Of a stretch of DNA of 64,000 nt, positions 10,477-19,784 are shown in pieces. The stretch is taken from positions 2,018,584 to 2,082,583 of the forward strand of contig NZ_MDTQ01000001.1 in the NCBI RefSeq assembly GCF_001709345.1. Direction: 5' to 3'. The notes under the pieces are model-generated. The model did not search any database and was not told the origin of the DNA. It was given only the letters and a program-made list of their open reading frames with translations. Made by a program: the position numbers and the translations under genes. The DNA is from Terasakiispira papahanaumokuakeensis. Lineage in GTDB: Bacteria > Pseudomonadota > Gammaproteobacteria > Pseudomonadales > Halomonadaceae. The stretch's first letter is position 1. The number at the start of each line of letters is the position of its first letter.

Positions 10477-12627
10477 TTAAGCACCTGATGAACCTGAAGG
10501 CTTCGTCACCGATGAGTCCTCATCTTCAGACCGCTTACTGTCTGACGAGTCGATTTCAGCTGACTGATCTTCTACAGCATCACCGGTAGCTTCCGACACT
10601 TTAGACAAATCAGCATCGCGTTCATCGGTATCAGCTTCAACCGGCATGTCACTGCCCTCGATATCAGCTTCGGGCCGAGCCGATGCCACCTCCGCATTGG
10701 GGTCACGCTCAACATCAGCTGAGGCGTCAACACCAGGTGAGGCTTCAACACCAGGTGAGACCTCAGTATCTGATGAAGTTTCAGCGCCAGATAAAACCAA
10801 GGTACCTGCCGTCTGAGCGTCGCTGTCTGTGTAGTCTTCAGTTTCATCGACCTCAAACTCAACGGTCACTTTAACCCCGGTAATGTCACCGTCTTCATTC
10901 ACTTCTTGTACCACTTCGCGTATTGCTGAAGTGTCTTCGATAGACGTGGACGGCGTGTCACTTACCATGGCTTCATTGCCCGCTTCAGATTCCACAGAGG
11001 CCGCTCGTTCAGCCGAGGTCACAGGATCAGTAGAAGGCGTCACTGCCGCAGGGGCCGTCACTTCGCTTTGAACCTGCTCTTCGCTTTGAGACTGGGTCGT
11101 TTCAACGACCACTGTCTCTACCGAAGCACTCTCAACGGGAGCCTCTTGCGCTGACAGCGATGCGGCATCACCTCCTTCAGAGGGCTTATCGGTCAACTCA
11201 GCTTGCTCACTCACAGCGCTAGCGTCCAGAGCTTTGCGAGAAGCATCAAGTGCTTTATCAGCTTCATCCTTTGCCAACGCGTCCGTTCGATCCTCAAACT
11301 GTCCTTCAGTCATGGCCAGCTCTTCAGGCGGATAGACACAAGGAAGTTTCGCTTTTGTTAGCTGCTCAATGGCGGGCATCGCAAAAGCATCTTCTTCGCC
11401 TACAAAGCTAATAGAAGTGCCTTTAGCACCAGCACGCCCCGTACGACCAATCCGGTGCACATAGTCTTCAGGGTCTTCAGGCAAGGTATAGTTGATAACA
11501 TGGCTAATATCATCAATATGCAGCCCTCGACCGGCCACATCAGTCGCCACCAGAACATCCACTTTGCCTGCACGGAAACGTTCCAACGTCGCGACACGCT
11601 TTTTCTGGTCAACTTCGCCAGAAAGCAACGCAACGTTAAAGCCGTCTTGGCGCAGCGCCTGATGTAAATCACGGGTAATATCTCGGCGGTTGGCAAAGAT
11701 AATCACACGATCTAATGACCAGCGCTTGAGCAAATTCTTCATGAGCTGCAGCTTTTCACTGTCACTGACCAAAAATGCATGCTGCTCAATGTTTTCAGAA
11801 GCATTCACTTTAGAGGCAATTTCAATACGCTGAGGCTTAATCGTCCACTGCTCTGCCAAATTCATGATGTCTTGGGTAAAGGTCGCCGAAAACAACATGG
11901 TCTGGCGCTCTTCTTTACGTGGTGTCGCCCGAATAATGCGCTTCACATCGGGAATAAAGCCCATATCCAGCATGCGGTCCGCTTCATCGAGCACCAACAC
12001 TTCCACTTGGCGAAGGTCAAGATCGCGTTTGCTGTGAAAGTCCAGCAGGCGTCCTGGCGTCGCGACCAGCAAGTCAATCTTTTCACCCCGCAGTTGATCA
12101 CGTTGCTTCTGATAATCCATACCGCCCACAACACTCACCACATTCAGACCTGCAAACTCAGCCATGGCCTTAGCATCTTTGGCAATTTGCATCACCAGTT
12201 CGCGGGTTGGCGCGACAATTAACGCTCTTGGGGCACCAATTTTCTGGCCATCCGGCACTTCCTCTTCCAGGAAGTAAGTCATGATACTGATCAAAAACGC
12301 TGCAGTCTTACCGGTTCCCGTTTGCGCCTTACCGATGAGATCGACACCGTGCAAGGTGTAATGCAGTGACTGCGCTTGAATAGGTGTGCAGTACTCAAAT
12401 CCCTGCGCCTGAACGGCCTGCATCAAGGGCAGCGGCAAGTTAAAGTCATGAAAACGAACTTTACCCGCTGCAACAGGCACCTGAAATTGATCCAAGGACC
12501 AATTATCAACCGATTGGCGTTGGGTCTGCTGGCGCTGCGGTCCACCACGGCGACGACCGCCACGGCGACGACGACGGCGTTTGGGTTGCGTTGCACTGGA
12601 GTTGGAAGCGGTAGTCTGCTCAGTCAA
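10477..12627 (-). CDS. rhlB: DEAD-box RNA helicase RhlB with long acidic C-terminal tail
   Basis: RNA unwinding; RhlB-type helicases assist RNase E in mRNA decay. An Arg-rich N-terminus ([14 protein letters not shown], about residues 16-29) precedes the core: Walker A AQTGTGKT (101-108), PTREL, DEAD (214-217), SAT, and [10 protein letters not shown] near 391. [10 protein letters not shown] and [12 protein letters not shown] match RhlB of pseudomonads. The core ends near residue 438; the remaining 278 or so residues are a low-complexity Ser/Glu/Asp/Thr/Ala tail, far beyond the usual RhlB length (about 400-430). The tail contains a short 18-bp duplication at 10721-10756. Monocistronic. The helicase call is firm; RhlB rather than another DEAD subgroup is likely. 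Confidence 0.9.
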   Translation of the reverse strand: MTEQTTASNSSATQPKRRRRRRGGRRRGGPQRQQTQRQSVDNWSLDQFQVPVAAGKVRFHDFNLPLPLMQAVQAQGFEYCTPIQAQSLHYTLHGVDLIGKAQTGTGKTAAFLISIMTYFLEEEVPDGQKIGAPRALIVAPTRELVMQIAKDAKAMAEFAGLNVVSVVGGMDYQKQRDQLRGEKIDLLVATPGRLLDFHSKRDLDLRQVEVLVLDEADRMLDMGFIPDVKRIIRATPRKEERQTMLFSATFTQDIMNLAEQWTIKPQRIEIASKVNASENIEQHAFLVSDSEKLQLMKNLLKRWSLDRVIIFANRRDITRDLHQALRQDGFNVALLSGEVDQKKRVATLERFRAGKVDVLVATDVAGRGLHIDDISHVINYTLPEDPEDYVHRIGRTGRAGAKGTSISFVGEEDAFAMPAIEQLTKAKLPCVYPPEELAMTEGQFEDRTDALAKDEADKALDASRKALDASAVSEQAELTDKPSEGGDAASLSAQEAPVESASVETVVVETTQSQSEEQVQSEVTAPAAVTPSTDPVTSAERAASVESEAGNEAMVSDTPSTSIEDTSAIREVVQEVNEDGDITGVKVTVEFEVDETEDYTDSDAQTAGTLVLSGAETSSDTEVSPGVEASPGVDASADVERDPNAEVASARPEADIEGSDMPVEADTDERDADLSKVSEATGDAVEDQSAEIDSSDSKRSEDEDSSVTKPSGSSGA
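10721..10756. repeat. 18-bp in-frame tandem duplication in the rhlB tail
   Basis: Units 10721-10738 and 10739-10756 differ at one base and encode two copies of a TPGVEA-like hexapeptide; a third, more diverged unit follows. This is consistent with slippage growth of the disordered tail. Confidence 0.7.
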
Positions 12628-13075
12628 AACACGACCTCGAACAATTGCCTATAGTGGATAAAAAGCCGACCCATAGATAGAAAGACACAAGACCTAAGGG
12701 CCTTGTATCCGCTTGGAAATGGGAAGCCTAACGGGATATTGTCTTGACTTGGTATGACCTCACGAATGAATCATCTCCATCATGTCTTCCCCAAAATCAC
12801 ACCCCTCTGGGAAACAGTTCGATACAGTGATGTCAGACTGAAGTCGCAGTCAATGAAGTCTGTCCAAGTCACTCATCAGAGAAGTGGCATGGTACGCCGA
12901 AAACCTCTCAGAGGGCGCAATGATACCAACTTCTCATAGCAAATTGCATGATAAACCGCATTTAGATCACAGATTAGTGTCGTCAGGCCTGCGAAAACCC
13001 AAGAGCAAGCCATGCAAAAGCGCAGACGCCAACCCAATGAGCTGATAAAATCGCACGTCACGGCTGGACAGCCCT
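12628..13075. other. Intergenic region upstream of rhlB
   Basis: About 450 bp that should contain the rhlB promoter on the minus strand. I see no convincing coding frame, tRNA or terminator in it. Confidence 0.4.
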
Positions 13076-13195
13076 ATGCCTTCTATTTTCACCGGCACGG
13101 TGATATTGATTGTTGTATTAAGCGTTGTATTGATCATGAGGTTGTCTTATATGACTTATGTGGTAAGTCGACGATGCCTTAAACCAATGCACTAG
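13076..13195 (+). CDS. Possible small single-pass membrane peptide (39 aa)
   Basis: ATG at 13076 to TAG at 13195. The translation has a hydrophobic stretch (TGTVILIVVLSVVLIM, about residues 6-21) followed by basic residues (R22, R32, R33, K36), the pattern of a small one-span membrane protein. GGA lies about 8 bp upstream as a weak ribosome site. Its last codons fall inside the first unit of the 14-bp tandem repeat. No family recognised; it may be a chance frame. Confidence 0.3.
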   Translation: MPSIFTGTVILIVVLSVVLIMRLSYMTYVVSRRCLKPMH

Positions 13196-13237
13196 AACCA
13201 ATGCACAAGAGTCAATGCACAAAAACCAAGGCACGAG
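13182..13237. repeat. Four tandem 14-bp repeats
   Basis: Four adjacent units of 14 bp with consensus AACCAATGCACAAG, at 13182, 13196, 13210 and 13224, each differing from the consensus at up to 3-4 positions. They lie about 85 bp upstream of the small basic protein gene. Confidence 0.85.
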
Positions 13238-13321
13238 GGGGAATTCGATTGATCATAGGGAATTCCGACAAAAAGTCGCAGCTGCGCCACATTCAGTCAG
13301 TCACCCTTTCACGAGAAGATT

Positions 13322-13531
13322 ATGACTCGCAAGAAAAAAACCCGCTCACTGGCAGGCAAATTGAGTATCAAAACGGGAGGTGGTCGCGAAGCCGCTCGAG
13401 CCGCTCGCCAAAGCGCCCGCGAGGAAGGTCGTCAAGGCCCACCCTCACGCCACCATCAGAAAAAGCGTCAGCAGCGCAAGTTGCAGGCAGCACGAAAGAT
13501 GAACCGTGATGAGCAAAATTCAGACGCCTAA
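13322..13531 (+). CDS. Small basic protein, unknown function (69 aa)
   Basis: Very rich in Lys, Arg and Gln (KKKTR at the start, REAARAARQSAREEGRQG in the middle, then HHQKKRQQRKLQAARKM), so probably a cytosolic protein that contacts RNA or the ribosome, or an intrinsically disordered peptide. It loosely resembles the basic style of YihI-type proteins, but I cannot assign it. AGAAG lies just upstream of the ATG. A longer overlapping frame (13201-13509) uses a different reading and covers the tandem repeats, so I reject it in favour of this one. Confidence 0.6.
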   Translation: MTRKKKTRSLAGKLSIKTGGGREAARAARQSAREEGRQGPPSRHHQKKRQQRKLQAARKMNRDEQNSDA

Positions 13532-13646
13532 GTGCACTCATTTTAAGTACACGAATTTAACATTCATGAGTAGGCACTTAAGCTCATCCATTAAACGTAT
13601 CAATAACGCCATCAATTAGAACACCAAGACAGACCACCTCACGCAT

Positions 13647-13672
13647 GATGCCTCAGCAAATGCTCAGGCATC
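13647..13672. terminator. Inverted repeat downstream of the coiled-coil protein gene
   Basis: GATGCCT-C-AGCA / TGCT-C-AGGCATC: nearly perfect 12-bp arms with a single C-C mismatch and an AA loop, 45 bp beyond the stop of the minus-strand gene and 116 bp past the plus-strand small gene. There is no T run. Confidence 0.5.
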
Positions 13673-13716
13673 GGAGGCGTGGCAGTGATCAACACGTCAA
13701 GAGGACATTAAAGTCA

Positions 13717-14841
13717 TTACTGATTAGCGTCTGTTTGCATCTGCCTCAGCTGGTCCATTAACTGAGTGACCCGGCGCGTCAACTGGCGCCGACTGGCCTC
13801 CAGAGAACGCAGCTGCTCTTGATGCGTTTTCACATCCTGCTGCATCTGCGCCAAACCATCTGCCGAAAGGGAAGATAATTGATCCGCTTGAGTACTAGAA
13901 GCAACCGCCAGCTCAGTTAAACGTTGATCCATGCTCGCCAATGTATTACGCAGACTATCTAACTGTTTCTTTTGATCATCCAAACGGCCAGGCAAGACCG
14001 TGATACGGGTATTCAGCTGATCGAGGTGATCTTGTAGAGGCGCTAACTGATCTTGTAAACGGGTCACACGCTGCGCCTGGGCATTCACCTCATCGCGCAA
14101 TGTACTGACCATCTGGTCAATTCGACCATCCATTTGCTGTAACTGCGCCGTCTGTTTCTCCAAGCGGCCACTCAACCCTTCTTGAGCCGTATCCAAGCGT
14201 TCAACCTTGCCTTGCAAAGACTCGATATTAGGTCGGTTACGTTTATTGGATAAATCCCAAAGCTTGCGTATTTCACTGTCAACAGTATCCAGCCGTTCTC
14301 GGAACCCCTCTCCAGCACTGGACAGATCCTTACCTGTCGCAGACAGCTGTAACTCTAGCTCTTCAACCCGATCACCTAACGTCAGCAATCCATTTTGAAG
14401 TTTCTGAACCTGAAGGTACTGCCAACCACCGAAACCCACGCCACCTAACGCAACGAGTAATGCAAACAAACTAAGCCCTTGCCCTGAGCCCGCTGCCGCA
14501 TGACGTTTTGATGCCTGGCGCCGGGATGAAGATGAGGCATCACTTTGAGCCCGTTGCGGGGCTTCTGACGCACGCTTAGATGAAGGGCTAGCAGGAGTAG
14601 ACTTAGACGCTGCTGCATCCGCGTCAGGCTCGCTCACATCATCATCAGAACCTGTCACCGCCTGCTCCGGCATTGGCTGGGCAGCTTGCGGTGGCGCTTG
14701 CGTTGCCGATGAAGTTTCAGCATCTTGACGTGTTCTTTTGTCTTGGGCCAAGTCATCCTGTGAGCGTTGTTCATGGCGCTTAGGCGCTGCCGGCTCTTCA
14801 GGCGTATCCAGATTCAGCTTCGGTTCTTCGCGATCTTGCAT
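13717..14841 (-). CDS. Single-pass membrane protein with long coiled coil, unknown function
   Basis: 374 aa. Residues 1-118 or so are polar, low-complexity and Ala/Ser/Gln/Asp-rich (likely cytosolic). One hydrophobic segment follows (LSLFALLVALGGVGFGGWQYL, about 122-142). The rest, to the end, is heptad-rich (repeated Q-L-D-x-L-x-x-R patterns), predicted as a long periplasmic coiled coil similar in layout to HemX-like and other envelope coiled-coil proteins. I recognise no enzymatic motif. Divergent from sodB across about 570 bp. The ATG at 14841 begins MQDREEPKLNLD; no strong ribosome site is visible. Confidence 0.7.
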   Translation of the reverse strand: MQDREEPKLNLDTPEEPAAPKRHEQRSQDDLAQDKRTRQDAETSSATQAPPQAAQPMPEQAVTGSDDDVSEPDADAAASKSTPASPSSKRASEAPQRAQSDASSSSRRQASKRHAAAGSGQGLSLFALLVALGGVGFGGWQYLQVQKLQNGLLTLGDRVEELELQLSATGKDLSSAGEGFRERLDTVDSEIRKLWDLSNKRNRPNIESLQGKVERLDTAQEGLSGRLEKQTAQLQQMDGRIDQMVSTLRDEVNAQAQRVTRLQDQLAPLQDHLDQLNTRITVLPGRLDDQKKQLDSLRNTLASMDQRLTELAVASSTQADQLSSLSADGLAQMQQDVKTHQEQLRSLEASRRQLTRRVTQLMDQLRQMQTDANQ

Positions 14842-15408
14842 AGTCAGGTTCCTGAAAGTGTCGTAGGCATTGTGCCAAGTCTTCAGCTGCTGGCAAAGGG
14901 TTATGTCAAGATCACTATCTCAACACTCGAGTTTGAACTTCACAACAACATAAAATCTCCAGAATAAAAAGCACCCCCTGGGTTTTCGATAGCCTTACCA
15001 CCTTCGATCAGATAAAGACCTAGTAAAATAATCGGATTCCCAAGATTCATTGACGGTGCTATCCTTTTAACTGTTTGGTCACGGCAAAATTCAGCACCCA
15101 TGACAGCGTGTAACGATGACAGGTATCGCCATGGCCGTAAGCCTTATGATAATCGACATGATTACCAACAGGATTGCCGCACAACTTGATTGATATCAGC
15201 GTCTCAGAAGCGCCATTGAATGCTATTCGCTATGCGGACATCAAGCAGTCATGGCTGTAGCAATATGGCGCTCGCCCCGTGTGTTTAATAGGTGTTGAAA
15301 AGAAAAAAACGACCCCCATATGACACACTGAACGATGATAATGAATGGGAACCCTTGGCATCCTGGCACTCAGGGGTTCTTGATGATGAGAAGATAAGGA
15401 GACTGATC
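14842..15408. other. Intergenic region between divergent coiled-coil gene and sodB
   Basis: 567 bp. The frame of sodB stays open upstream to 15292, but those codons do not match SOD. A GATGATAATGAATGG stretch near 15334 weakly resembles a Fur-type GATAAT array, too weak to call. No repeat or RNA gene seen. Confidence 0.4.
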
Positions 15409-15990
15409 ATGGCATTTGAACTGCCCGCACTACCGTATGAAAAAAACGCCCTGGAACCGCACATCTCTCAGGAAACTTTGGAATATCACTACGGTAAGCA
15501 CCACCAGACTTATGTGACGAAGCTGAATGGCCTAGTTGAAGGTACTGACAACGCGGGTAAGTCTCTTGAAGAACTGATCAAGACAGCACCTGCAGGCGGC
15601 TTATTTAACAATGCGGCCCAAGTGTGGAACCACACTTTCTACTGGAACTGCCTGTCACCGAACGGTGGTGGCGAAGCAAAAGGTGCCATTGCTGATGCGA
15701 TTAACAGCAAATGGGGTTCTTTCGCCGACTTCCAGAAAGACTTTGATGAAAAAGCAGCGGCTAACTTTGGTTCAGGTTGGACTTGGCTGGTCAAAAACAG
15801 CGATGGCAGCATTGAAATTGTCAATACTTCCAATGCAGGCAACCCGCTGACAGACGGTCAAACACCACTGCTAACCGTTGATGTGTGGGAACATGCTTAC
15901 TACATCGACTATCGTAATTCTCGTCCGAATTACCTGAATGCCTTCTGGTCATTGGTTAATTGGGACTTCGTTAATCAAAACTTTGCTTAA
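15409..15990 (+). CDS. sodB: Superoxide dismutase [Fe]
   Basis: Converts superoxide to oxygen and hydrogen peroxide in the cytosol. 193 aa, typical for Fe-SOD. Metal ligands are H27 (LEYHYGKHHQ), the His of WNHTFYWNC near 74, and the Asp and His of DVWEHAYYIDYRN near 157/161. FNNAAQVWNHTFYWNCLSP and the Q in the AAQVWNH segment are Fe-type marks, in contrast to the Mn-type motif. Start set at 15409 because AAGGAG lies 7 bp upstream and MAFELPALPYEKNALEP matches SodB; the 39-codon upstream extension is spurious. Followed by a strong terminator. Confidence 0.97.
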   Translation: MAFELPALPYEKNALEPHISQETLEYHYGKHHQTYVTKLNGLVEGTDNAGKSLEELIKTAPAGGLFNNAAQVWNHTFYWNCLSPNGGGEAKGAIADAINSKWGSFADFQKDFDEKAAANFGSGWTWLVKNSDGSIEIVNTSNAGNPLTDGQTPLLTVDVWEHAYYIDYRNSRPNYLNAFWSLVNWDFVNQNFA

Positions 15991-16048
15991 TGATGAACAC
16001 TGATCATCTGGGGTTGATCTTTGAAAACGACCCACGATGATGAGAGTC

Positions 16049-16081
16049 AAAAAAACCGCCGAGGATATCGGCGGTTTTTTA
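16049..16081. terminator. Bidirectional terminator between sodB and the antiporter gene
   Basis: Stem CCGCCGA/TCGGCGG (16056-16062 with 16068-16074) flanked by an A7 run on the left and a T6 run on the right. It can end sodB from the left and the convergent antiporter transcript from the right. Confidence 0.9.
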
Positions 16082-16139
16082 TCTTTAAACAGCAGCGCTT
16101 TAAATCACCACATCACAGGCTTCTCGACGAGCCATATGA

Positions 16140-17117
16140 TTAGCTGACTTGCTCATTAAATAAGAGCGCCTGATAACCCACGAACATCAGCAATAAAATA
16201 ACCCCTTCCCAGCGATTGATCTGGCCCGGCCCTTTTCGACCTAACGCCATAAACAGCATCAAAACTGTCAGCCCCGTCATAATCGGCAGATCACGATGCA
16301 AAACCACATGATCAACCGCAAATGGGGCCAGCACTCCAGGAATACCGATCACCCCGAGACTATTAAAGAGGTTAGAACCTACCACATTACCAATCGCCAA
16401 TTCCGCTTCGCCTTTACGTGCAGCCGCGATACTAGAGGCTAACTCAGGAAGGCTAGTGCCAATCGCCACAATCGTTAAGCCAATCACCAAATCACTGACA
16501 CCAAACGTCTGGGCCAGAGACACAGCGCCCCAAACCAGAAGTTTAGAGCTCCCCACTAACAGTAAAAGCCCAACGACGGTCCAGATCACCGCGTTTTTCA
16601 TCGGCATTTCCGGCGGCAACTCTTCTTCGAGTTCATCCAAGTAGGCGTCTGACTCACTATGTTGAGCTTCCCAGAAATTGAAGCCGATGATGCCAAATAA
16701 CAGCACCAACAGAATGATGCCGTCCACCACACCTAAATGAAAATCCCACATCAAAACAAATAATAAAACAGCAATCCCTAACAACAGCGGGATTTCACGC
16801 TTGATCACTCGAGACTGAACGGCAATGGGCATCATCAATGCCGTTGCACCAAGAATCAAAGAGATATTGGCAATATTAGACCCCACGGCATTACCCAAGG
16901 CGAGGCCAGGATTCCCTTCCAACGCAGCCTGCAAAGACACAATCAACTCAGGTGCAGACGTTCCGAAACCAATAATCAGCATACCGATCACCAGAGGAGA
17001 GACGCCCATCTGCTGCGCAGTTGCCGAAGCGCCCATAACGAACTTATCCGCACTCCAGACCAGCAGGGCCAAACCAGCGATCACGGCCAATATTGCGATG
17101 CTCACACATGCCTCCAT
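16140..17117 (-). CDS. Calcium/sodium antiporter, YrbG-type CaCA family
   Basis: Inner-membrane cation/Ca2+ exchanger of 325 aa with about ten membrane spans in two inverted halves. Each half carries the alpha repeat with the ion-binding acidic motif: GFGTSAPELIVSL...GNAVGSNIANI in the first and AIGTSLPELASSI...GNVVGSNLFNS in the second. The acidic loop DAYLDELEEELPPE lies between the halves. YrbG in E. coli is the nearest well-known relative; the true ion is untested. Single gene convergent with sodB. Confidence 0.92.
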   Translation of the reverse strand: MEACVSIAILAVIAGLALLVWSADKFVMGASATAQQMGVSPLVIGMLIIGFGTSAPELIVSLQAALEGNPGLALGNAVGSNIANISLILGATALMMPIAVQSRVIKREIPLLLGIAVLLFVLMWDFHLGVVDGIILLVLLFGIIGFNFWEAQHSESDAYLDELEEELPPEMPMKNAVIWTVVGLLLLVGSSKLLVWGAVSLAQTFGVSDLVIGLTIVAIGTSLPELASSIAAARKGEAELAIGNVVGSNLFNSLGVIGIPGVLAPFAVDHVVLHRDLPIMTGLTVLMLFMALGRKGPGQINRWEGVILLLMFVGYQALLFNEQVS

Positions 17118-17486
17118 ATTCAGCAGTTTAGTGATGCGAAAGAGAAACTGAGGGTAAAATTAAGTGGCGCCAGTCTAACGGATAAACATGCATGACCCTA
17201 TCACTCTTTCATGGTTCTATGGCCCTTTCATGGTCTTATAACCCTTTCATGCCCCTAATGACGCCGAGATGTCCTTAAAGCACTTTAACAACACCATAGC
17301 GACGCTTTGACAACCGCTTGGGACTCATCACTTACTCAAGCTTTTGCTTTTTTTAGATTCGATCATCTTTTTCTACAATGGACTGCCGACACTTCGACCG
17401 TCTTTCAAAACTCAGCCTCATAAGACCATAGTCATTGGGGAACGGATCAGAGATAATAGCGCTCCATTTTTTCAAGGATATCACTC
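17118..17486. other. Intergenic region between divergent antiporter gene and rdgC
   Basis: 369 bp holding the promoters of both genes and a three-copy 19-bp tandem repeat at 17206-17262. Nothing else stands out. Confidence 0.5.
17206..17262. repeat. Three imperfect 19-bp tandem repeats
   Basis: Units start at 17206, 17225 and 17244, each beginning CTTTCATG. The first two share CTTTCATGGT and a TAT-rich second half; the third is more diverged. Near the promoters of the divergent genes. Confidence 0.8.
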
Positions 17487-18401
17487 ATGTGGTTTAAAGC
17501 TCTGCGAGTCTACCAAGCCCGTACCGACGACCAATGGCCCCTGGACTCATTACGCAGCGCACTTGAGGAAAAGCGCTTTCAACACTGTAGCGGCCAAGAA
17601 GCTCACCGTTATGGCTGGGTGTCCGTACTGCCCGGTCAAGACCTGCTGGTGCACGAGCAAGCACGCCATTACTTAATGCGACTTCGCATCGAAGAACGCC
17701 TCTTGCCCACAGCCGTCCTGAAGGAACAGGTACACGAAAAAGTTGAACAAATCGAAGCGGAAGAAGGCCGTAAGGTTTCACGCAAAGAACAGAAAACATT
17801 ATTGGAAGATCTTCGTGCAGAGCTGCTCCCACGTGCTTTTACCCGATCCAAATACATTTGGGTTTGGCTGGATAATGAAACACAAAGGGTCATTGTCGAT
17901 ACCAGCAGCGAAAAACAAGCTGAACTGGCCTTAAATGCACTGCGTGAAAGTCTAGGCAGTTTCCCGGTTGTTCCAATGGCGACACAACAATCGCCATCCA
18001 CATTAATGACCCAATGGATTGAACAGGCGGCGCCAGCCGACCTAACGCCTCAAGAAAGCTGTGAATTGAGAGATGGTGAAGATGAACAAGCCGTCATTCG
18101 CTGTCGTGGCCAAGACCTAGCCAGCGATGAGATTCGCCAGCACCTGGAAGCCGGCAAGCGCGTGACACAGCTCGCATTGGACTGGCAAGATCAGATTCAA
18201 TTCACCCTAACAGATCAATGGGTCATGAAGGGTTTAACATTCGCTGATGCCCTGCAGGAAGAAGCCAGCGATGCCAACCCAGACCAAGATCCGATGACGG
18301 CTTTAGATGCTGAATTTATTCTGATGAGCCGCACACTTGCGCCACTCATCACGCGCTTGGTTTCACTGTTAGGCGGCCCTGCAGGGCGAACAACAGCCTA
18401 G
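17487..18401 (+). CDS. rdgC: Recombination-associated protein RdgC
   Basis: DNA-binding ring protein that restrains RecA filament formation; required when some replication restart genes are lost. 304 aa, compared with 303 in E. coli. Family marks: MWFKALRVYQ at the N-terminus, EAEEGRKVSRKEQKTLLEDL, LLPRAFTRS, LRESLGSFPVVP, IRCRGQDLASDEIRQHLEAGK, LALDWQDQIQFTL and the terminal DAEFILMS. AAGGA lies 10 bp upstream of the ATG. Monocistronic with a weak hairpin after it. Confidence 0.96.
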   Translation: MWFKALRVYQARTDDQWPLDSLRSALEEKRFQHCSGQEAHRYGWVSVLPGQDLLVHEQARHYLMRLRIEERLLPTAVLKEQVHEKVEQIEAEEGRKVSRKEQKTLLEDLRAELLPRAFTRSKYIWVWLDNETQRVIVDTSSEKQAELALNALRESLGSFPVVPMATQQSPSTLMTQWIEQAAPADLTPQESCELRDGEDEQAVIRCRGQDLASDEIRQHLEAGKRVTQLALDWQDQIQFTLTDQWVMKGLTFADALQEEASDANPDQDPMTALDAEFILMSRTLAPLITRLVSLLGGPAGRTTA

Positions 18402-18494
18402 TCGCGCGGCTGACAAGGCTCACGGTTTAGCCTAGGGTAAAGGTATTCACCTCTAGGCATAATCAAGGCCAAAGACACAAACACATCAATTCGT

Positions 18495-18513
18495 ACGGCA
18501 GTTCTACTGCCGT
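18495..18513 (+). terminator. Hairpin downstream of rdgC
   Basis: Perfect 8-bp arms ACGGCAGT and ACTGCCGT with a TCT loop, followed by TTTCCGTT. Placed about 95 bp past rdgC and 32 bp before the next gene; plausible weak terminator. Confidence 0.55.
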
Positions 18514-18544
18514 TTCCGTTCGTTAAGACTAACAATAGAGACTC

Positions 18545-19708
18545 ATGGAAACCGCACGCATGCATGCCTCACCAGAGGCTTTTGATGATATCCGCCCTTA
18601 CGAAGACAGTGAAGTTCGTGAGGTCATTGAGCGATTAGCTCACGATCAAGAACTACTCAATGCACTGGTGCGCTTTCGCTTTCCAACATGGCATGACTCT
18701 CTCCTAGCGCCGCTCTTACGCTGGGGAGTACGCCGGGTATTGCAGCGCCGTTTAGGTGACATCAGCGATGTACATACTTTTCAGCTGTATATCGCTGATT
18801 TCATGCAGCGCATGATCAGCACAACCACCCATGGATTTGAGGTTAAGGGCTTAGCTCAATTGCCCGAAGATCCACCCTGCCTCTTTGTCAGCAATCATCG
18901 CGATATCGCCATGGACCCAGCTTTTATCAATTACGCCTTGTATGAAGCAGGGCGCTCGACCGTCAGAATTGCAATTGGCGATAACCTACTTAAAAAGCCT
19001 TATGCCACAGACCTGATGCGCCTGAATAAAAGCTTTATTGTGCGGCGTTCAGCTAAAGGTATCCGTGAGATGATGGCCGCCTTTTCGCTACTGTCTCGCT
19101 ATATTCACCATACCTTAAAGCAAGACCGCCAACCGATCTGGATCGCACAGCGTGAAGGCCGCGCCAAAGATGGGATAGACCGTACAGATCCAGCCATCAT
19201 CAAAATGTTTCAAATGGCGGATAAAAAAACCGACACCTCATTCACGGAAACGGTCAACTCACTCAATATTGTGCCCGTTGCGATCAGCTATGAGTATGAC
19301 CCTTGCGATCTACAGAAAGCCCGTGAGCTGACCATGAAGGCCAGCGAGGGTGACTATGCCAAAACAGAATTTGAAGATATTGAAAGCATTGCACGCGGTA
19401 TCAGTGGTTACAAAGGCCGTGTTAGCGTCCGCTTTGGCCGCCAACTGTCAGACAAATTTGAGAATGCCGAAGCAGTAGCGAAGGCTATTGATGATCAAAT
19501 ACGAGAGCTATACCACCTCTTTCCCAGCAATTGGTTAGCGTATAAATATCTAGGCGGCGACATGACACAGGCCCCATTAATGACAACAGAAGAAGAAGCT
19601 GAGTTTAATGATCGCTTAGGCGCCTGTCCCAAAGCCTTGCAGCCACAATGGTTGGCGATGTATGCCAATCCGGTCAAAAACTGGCTGAATGAGTTATCAG
19701 CCAAGTAA
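18545..19708 (+). CDS. PlsC-like glycerolipid acyltransferase family protein
   Basis: 387 aa with an acyltransferase domain in the middle: FVSNHRDIAMD (about residues 117-127) gives the catalytic H-x4-D, and IWIAQREGRAKDG corresponds to the later EGR block. It lacks clear membrane spans and is longer than ordinary PlsC (about 240 aa), so it belongs to a larger gammaproteobacterial subgroup labelled 1-acyl-glycerol-3-phosphate acyltransferase-like. Substrate uncertain. Start at the ATG at 18545, with GAGAC just upstream; a second Met five codons on is also possible. Confidence 0.8.
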   Translation: METARMHASPEAFDDIRPYEDSEVREVIERLAHDQELLNALVRFRFPTWHDSLLAPLLRWGVRRVLQRRLGDISDVHTFQLYIADFMQRMISTTTHGFEVKGLAQLPEDPPCLFVSNHRDIAMDPAFINYALYEAGRSTVRIAIGDNLLKKPYATDLMRLNKSFIVRRSAKGIREMMAAFSLLSRYIHHTLKQDRQPIWIAQREGRAKDGIDRTDPAIIKMFQMADKKTDTSFTETVNSLNIVPVAISYEYDPCDLQKARELTMKASEGDYAKTEFEDIESIARGISGYKGRVSVRFGRQLSDKFENAEAVAKAIDDQIRELYHLFPSNWLAYKYLGGDMTQAPLMTTEEEAEFNDRLGACPKALQPQWLAMYANPVKNWLNELSAK

Positions 19709-19784
19709 GCTATTCACTAGGCAAGTCACCCGCCAAAATGTTGCCAGCGAAGTAAGTAGCGGTTAGCGAAAACAGGAGAACGCA

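Noticed and set aside
15334-15350. Fur-box-like GATAAT stretch before sodB
   Set aside because: Only one clear hexamer; too weak, and sodB is often controlled through a small RNA rather than direct Fur binding.
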